Below, piece after piece: positions 7,924-11,445 of a DNA stretch of 11,445 bases; within the stretch, counting starts at the first letter, position 1; each line of letters starts with the position of its first letter. The position numbers were made by a program, and so were the translations under genes. Location of the stretch: assembly GCA_019633425.1 (NCBI GenBank), contig WSUB01000427.1, positions 1 to 11,445 on the forward strand. The letters are read 5' to 3'. This DNA is from Tulasnella sp. 424 (taxonomy: Eukaryota; Basidiomycota; Agaricomycetes; Cantharellales; Tulasnellaceae). Under the pieces are notes generated by a model, which did no database searches, was not told the origin of the DNA, and saw only the letters and a list, made by a program, of their open reading frames with translations.

Positions 7924-8274
7924 CCCCAAACAGGAAAACAAGTAGGCTTCTATAGCCTCTGCAGTACAGCAATGGCTATAATGGGTCACCAGCACGTCCA
8001 ATGGGCATTCTAAGACTGGGGAACGAGGTGGATCTTGTCGGGGAACACGTGATGAGAGGCTAGGTCCCCAAGTGGGAAACTCAATCTAGGAGTGGGGAGC
8101 CCGAGCTATACACAAATTACAGCTCTGAATAAGCTTAGGGGAAGGGAATTGAGTATTCTACCATCTGCCGAGTATCATGCCACTGGAACAGTGACCATAC
8201 GTACCAGTGACACATCATTGGCGAAACCCCGCCAGCTACCTCTGTTGGGCCTAATAGGAACAAAGCTAATGAGG
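7924..8274. other. 351-bp gap without a supported gene
   Basis: A 67-codon plus-strand frame (8092-8295; ALNKLRGRELSILPSAEYHA) has no ATG in a good context and no splice partners. The minus strand has a similarly plausible but stop-broken frame over the same bases. CACGTG lies at 8046-8051. Nothing can be called. Confidence 0.3.
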
Positions 8275-8941
8275 TCATTGCGCATTGGAGACTAAGAAAG
8301 AGTACACACCTGAAACGTTGACAGTATGGGAAGCGATAGACAGTTCCGTATGGTCAGTTACCCGGTGGCCCGATTGATAAATCGTGCTCCTTGGACCGCT
8401 CGATAGTCGCCTGTTGTGCTGAACCTGATGCATAATCAGATCCGGAGGAACTCGACCACTGAGTCGAACGGCGCTCAGTGTCATGAGGGAGAGTTGATTC
8501 CGGGGGGTGGGGGTTGATAGTAAACTGACGAAGCGTTCGCAGCGAGATTTGGCATCCGCCTGATGGAGTATTGGCAAGTTGAGGTAGAGAAAGGGTAGAG
8601 GATGGAAAGCCCGACGGGTTGTGCTGACAGTTGGGAGGTGGGTAGACGTTTAGAACGTCCTTGACATGGAGTATTGCTGTCGCAATAGCGGGGTGTGGCC
8701 AACAGTGGATGGGAGAATAAGCTGAGTGGGTTTTGCCTTAGACGGGTAACTAGTAATGGGTGGTAGGTGGCGTACTGCAGTAGGGGGTAGGACTGCGAAA
8801 ACAGCGTTGAGCTGAAGCGGGTGGTTCGACGGCTGGTTCTACCGATTCAGGAGCACTTCGACGGTGGTGTCGAGCATTGATGCTGGGGTGGCATTGCTTT
8901 TGAACCGTCGAGTTGGAGCTTGAGGTTCGTTGGCCAACCAT
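8275..8941 (-). CDS. Three-exon Ser/Pro/His-rich protein, unknown function
   Basis: Exons 8941-8776, 8721-8362 and 8309-8275 give 186 residues. The start ATG at 8941 (MVGQRTSSSNSTVQKQ) is the only ATG in the open stretch. Intron 1 is 54 bp (GTACGC...CACTCAG, CTAA branch); intron 2 is 52 bp (GTAACT...TTTCAG); both join at phase 1. The first exon is Ser/Pro/Glu-rich, then comes CTYSPIHCWPHPAIATAIL across the junction, then LHVKDVLNVYPPPNCQHNPS, then an acidic/Ser-rich HDTERRSTQWSSSSGSDYAS. The two long exons agree in frame and codon pattern. The 11-codon last exon (GVYSFLVSNAQ) is less certain: intron 2 could instead run to a CATTAG acceptor near 8266 and give ALFLLGPTEVAGGVSP up to a GTACGT donor. 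The protein is probably largely disordered. No domain recognised. Confidence 0.55.
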
Positions 8942-9611
8942 CCCTAGGGCCAACGTGGCTAGAGAGCATCCGAGAGGTAGTGTGCCGTCTCGTATCCTCT
9001 ATCCTAGGTACACCGACGGTGTGGGCAGATGCTTCACTTGCGGGCCAAAGCGGTGCAACACAGTCTGCTTGAGTATACCCGGCACTTCATCCTATTGAAA
9101 GGACGCCAGAGACCTGCTTGCAATTGTGTTGCAGCCATAGGTTGGGGGGAGAGAAGGAATGGGGGGGAAGAGGGGTAACTAAATTTTGAACATGCGTGTT
9201 GTTGCACTCGTGTTGTTTGCACGCCACATAGCAACTCTCCTATATAATCTCCCCCTGCTCACTCCTGCTCACCATGATTGCAGCCAACTTGATCAGCGCC
9301 GGAATAAAAGCGAGGTTTTTGGAAACCGAGTTTAGCTAAGCTGAGCGTTGGGTAGTATCTCAGGCGAGGTTAGGGTGCTGAATTTCATGATCAACATCCT
9401 CAGCTACAGATCCTTCGTTCTTCCTAGGGACCGCAACGCACACGTCACTCACGCGAAGAGAAGTTGCAAAGTCGGAAAACGCAAATTAAATATCCCTGAT
9501 CACTCGTACTGGTAATAGCGCCGACCTTCGTTCCCGACTGTCACGTGATCCACACTCGCCTCGTGACGACTTCCTTTCATTTGATCCCAATCCCACCACA
9601 CCCTCCAAACT
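8942..9611. promoter_or_regulatory. 670-bp gap: flanking sequence of two genes, TATA box, E-box palindrome
   Basis: No gene is supported. TATATAA at 9241-9247 is followed 27 bp later by an ATG (9274) opening only 21 codons (MIAANLISAGIKAR...), with the tandem octamer ctgctcac just before it; this may be a core promoter or a remnant. TCACGTGA at 9541-9548, a perfect E-box palindrome, lies 63 bp upstream of the coiled-coil gene start, followed by C/T-rich leader sequence typical of fungal promoters. A plus-strand frame at 8990-9098 with CFTCGPKRCNTVC is short and unsupported. Confidence 0.4.
9541..9548. promoter_or_regulatory. TCACGTGA E-box palindrome
   Basis: This eight-base palindrome matches the site bound by bHLH factors of the Cbf1/USF type. 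Its position, 63 bp upstream of the coiled-coil gene ATG and beside C/T-rich leader sequence, fits a proximal promoter element. Binding is inferred. Confidence 0.4.
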
Positions 9612-11061
9612 ATGGCGCCTACCACTCGGTCAACGTCCGAGGTGGTGTATGATATGGAGATGGCTTATCAGAATCTCGGAGATGCCCAGACGGAGCTCAG
9701 CAGTGGCTTCGCACGAGAGTTTGTCTCGCTGAAGCACACGATGAAAGAGTTGATGGTGAAGCTAGTCTACCAGCTTAAAGAACCTTTGGAGCTAACCAGT
9801 TTTCCATTCTACAGGAGAGTCACGAGTTCTATCTTTCTGAGGTTCGTCATTCAGCTAGCGTTTTAGACGCTACTAATCTGCAAGGTCTAAAAGCTGGTCG
9901 AGAACTCGTCAAAGAGTGAGAACACTAATTTTATACTAGTTCGCGATGCTGTAAACAACTTGCTCGCCATTGCGGAGGAGCTTCGAGAGACGCACGGGTG
10001 TGAAACAAGTTCGTATTACCGTTCCTCCAACACGTTTTGATGAAATTTGATGAGACTTTTTAGACACCGTGCTTCAGATCAGACAAGCCATGGAGAAAAG
10101 AAATCAAGAAAATCTGCTGCTTCGTAAACGCTTAAGATCTGCAGAAGAAATTAATTCCAAGGTAACTCATTCGCGAGTCCCCCCGGCCGTGCACACAAAG
10201 TTCACTTTCTGGTGCAGTTTCGTCGTAGATATAAGCGGTCGGAGCGAGTCTCCAAACATACCGAGCCCATATCTATGGGAGCAAGTGAAGCAGCATTCGC
10301 CAGTCTGGAGAAAAAGGTCAATTCATGCTTCCAGGAGATTCAACAGGTTGGACACGACCTGGAGCAGATACTTCTTCTTGTCGAATCGAGAGCACAGGTA
10401 TCAACCCCTGTTCAAACCATCTTTGAAGAAGTACGCACCACTCTCGCAGCTCCCATGCCAACATTCTCTTCGATCATCCGAACAAGGACCGACCTTGGTT
10501 CCCAACTCGAAGATGAAGGGAAGTCTGGAGATCTCGGTTCCCAACTAGAAGGCGAAGGGAGGTCTGTAGATGCCGGTTCCCAACTTGAAGATGAAGCGAG
10601 CTCTGGGAAAGGTCAAGTGTCTTTGCAGGTGAGTCTCGTCTGATGATCGTTGTCGTTCCAGGCAGACTCAATTAGCCTTTTAGCGCGCAAAACGTATACT
10701 GAAGGGCAGCTCAAAGGCAAAAGCATCCTCATGCAAATGCGAGACTGATTTGCTGATTTCGACTCATGTCTGTTGTTAGCCCATATCCGTCCTTTTCGAC
10801 TGGACCGCTTGCTTAGGACTTTCTTGGAGTGGGCTCACAATTACGAGCTTCAACCTGTCCCGTGTCGGGTCGAGTTTGTGGCTTCTCTTTGTAGCAGTTG
10901 CCATTGCTTCTGCATGGTACGTGAAATAGATACGATTCCCGAGTTTGGGTCCCAAGCTGACTTTGCTCCTGTCCTAAAGGTACGCGATGGCCGCTTGCTT
11001 GATTGTGTTAGCAAAGCCGCTACTCTTCAACGACTCCTTATTGGGTCTGGTCTTAGTCTAA
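9612..11061 (+). CDS. Seven-exon coiled-coil protein with hydrophobic C-terminal tail
   Basis: Exons 9612-9764, 9815-9884, 9940-10008, 10064-10161, 10218-10628, 10780-10916 and 10980-11061 total 339 residues with all phases consistent. Introns 1-4 are 50, 55, 55 and 56 bp with clear branch or acceptor motifs (GAGCTAAC, ACACTAAT; donors GTCTAC, GTCTAA, GTTCGT, GTAACT). The start is MAPTTRSTSEVVYDMEMAYQ. Long helical stretches follow: SGFAREFVSLKHTMKELMV, VRDAVNNLLAIAEELRETHG, IRQAMEKRNQENLLLRKRL, ASLEKKVNSCFQEIQQVGHD. These suggest an elongated coiled coil (residues ~10-190). Three 13-residue repeats occupy 222-260. Exon 6 and 7 give a membrane-anchor-like tail (SSLWLLFVAVAIASAW and LIVLAKPLLF). 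The last intron uses an AAG acceptor after a CTGAC branch. Intron 5 is 151 bp and has other usable acceptors. From memory this resembles an unnamed agaricomycete coiled-coil family; function unknown. Confidence 0.72.
10491..10607 (+). repeat. Three tandem 39-bp units (13-residue GSQLE repeat)
   Basis: Units 10491-10529, 10530-10568 and 10569-10607 encode DLGSQLEDEGKSG, DLGSQLEGEGRSV and DAGSQLEDEASSG. The DNA copies differ mostly by scattered substitutions, so the array is not brand new. The units are in frame with exon 5 and keep a 13-residue spacing, linking the coiled coil to the C-terminal tail. Confidence 0.9.
10629..10779 (+). other. Intron 5 with several competing acceptors
   Basis: The GTGAGT donor at 10629 is phase 0. 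Acceptors are visible at 10661 (33 nt, with CTGAT branch and TTCCAG), 10683 (55 nt, TTTTAG) and 10779 (151 nt, GTTAG after CTGATTT). Each gives an open continuation: ADSISLLARKTYTEGQLKGK and stop; RAKRILKGSSKAKASSCKCE and stop; or the hydrophobic tail. Confidence 0.5.
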
Positions 11062-11068
11062 TCCTTTG

Positions 11069-11445
11069 CTACCGGCTAGTCGGTTGAGTTTGGTGAATAG
11101 ATGCCTGGATGGTATAGCAGAAAGTTGAGATTGCCTCGGATGCGTAAATGCGCTGCATTGCATAATAACCCTCCATAATGATTGTAATCTCTGGGTCATC
11201 TACTTCAATGATCATCAGTGGAGAAGTGAGGTAGTCGCCGGATAAACTAGCGAGAAAAGAGCAAGGCTAAGCTTAGGGACAATGGAACCTAAAGGCGTGA
11301 CGGGGACCATAAGGAGAAATTCTGGGACGATTCTGGGAGCGTTAGCGAAAGGGAATCGGTGAGGAGAAGCCAGGATATAGTAAAATCTTTTTAGGTGCTA
11401 ACAGGCAATTTTTTACGCAGGGTCTTGATCGATGAGGATTGGACC
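11069..11445 (-). CDS. Partial gene leaving the right edge, unknown function
   Basis: Minus-strand exons 11445-11417, 11332-11308 and 11266-11069 join in frame. Intron 11416-11333 is 84 bp (GTAAAA donor, CGCTAAC branch, TCCCAG acce­ptor, phase 2). Intron 11307-11267 is 41 bp (GTCCCC donor, CCTAAG branch, CTTAG acceptor, phase 0) and is the weaker of the two. The last exon is strongly coding: LSGDYLTSPLMIIEVDDPEI, MEGYYAMQRIYASEAISTF, and a C-terminal QTQPTSR ending at TAG 11071-11069. If the 41-bp intron is not used, the frame would end as PATTSLLH near 11220 and the ATG-initiated MIIEVDDPEITII would be a separate 48-codon frame. No domain recognised. It converges tail-to-tail with the coiled-coil gene. 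Confidence 0.5.

Noticed and set aside
9025..9070. Zinc-finger-like CFTCGPKRCNTVC
   Set aside because: The Cys spacing does not match a CCHC knuckle, there is no His, and the frame is short with no splice support.
9274..9339. 21-codon frame behind a TATATAA box
   Set aside because: It is too short, and the only plausible intron (9315-9363) leads to a stop three codons later. Kept only as a possible promoter remnant.
10069..10548. 159-codon plus-strand frame
   Set aside because: It includes two exons plus the intron between them and then leaves the coding frame of exon 5; the spliced model explains the sequence better.
11012..11087. Alternative last exon of the coiled-coil gene (KAATLQRLLIGSGL, stop at 11087)
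   Set aside because: It is possible in phase but needs a 95-bp intron and overlaps the opposing gene; the 63-bp intron with CTGAC branch gives a more hydrophobic continuation of the tail. Not excluded.
1..11445. Transposable element, CRISPR array, tRNA or rRNA gene
   Set aside because: No reverse transcriptase, transposase or integrase motifs, long terminal repeats, regular spaced repeats or tRNA-like folds were seen by eye on either strand.

Overview
The window reads as nuclear DNA of a basidiomycete fungus, most likely an Agaricomycete. No bacterial operon, RNA gene, CRISPR array or classical transposase is visible. What is visible is a dense set of small genes cut by many short introns, mostly 41-60 bp. 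Their donors are GTAAGT, GTGAGT, GTTCGT or GTACGT, their branch motifs CTAAC, CTGAC or CTAAT, and their acceptors lie close behind. Most proteins are low-complexity, coiled-coil or membrane-anchored and cannot be assigned a known function. All exon structures were built by hand from reading frame, splice phase and splice motifs, and no transcript data were available.

Layout from left to right. At 1-226 (minus) lies a two-exon fragment of a gene running off the left edge. At 368-1338 (minus) is a multi-exon coding block whose last two exons are well supported. At 1483-2148 (minus) is a gene with an acidic first half and a stretch resembling the second half of an RRM domain. At 2041-3905 (plus) is a gene for a membrane/glycine-rich/Pro-Ser-rich protein carrying several frameshifts and stops, so probably a pseudogene. 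At 3950-4486 (minus) is an intact 178-residue alpha-helical protein. A 490-bp bidirectional promoter separates it from a four-exon plus-strand gene (4977-5672) for a small membrane protein whose second intron appears to be GC-AG. The stretch 5673-6540 has competing coding signal on both strands. At 6542-7637 (minus) is a four-exon gene of a lineage-specific basidiomycete type with a GMSSDEE motif. At 8275-8941 (minus) is a three-exon Ser/Pro-rich gene. After a 670-bp non-coding stretch, 9612-11061 (plus) encodes a seven-exon coiled-coil protein with a 39-bp triple repeat and a hydrophobic C-terminal tail. A partial minus-strand gene (11069-11445) converges on it with 7 bp between the stop codons.

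No pathway links these genes. The picture is an accessory region of orphan genes, one apparently decayed and several with alternative splice choices. The most interesting single point is the coiled-coil gene, where one donor can join to several acceptors and so give either soluble or membrane-anchored C-termini.
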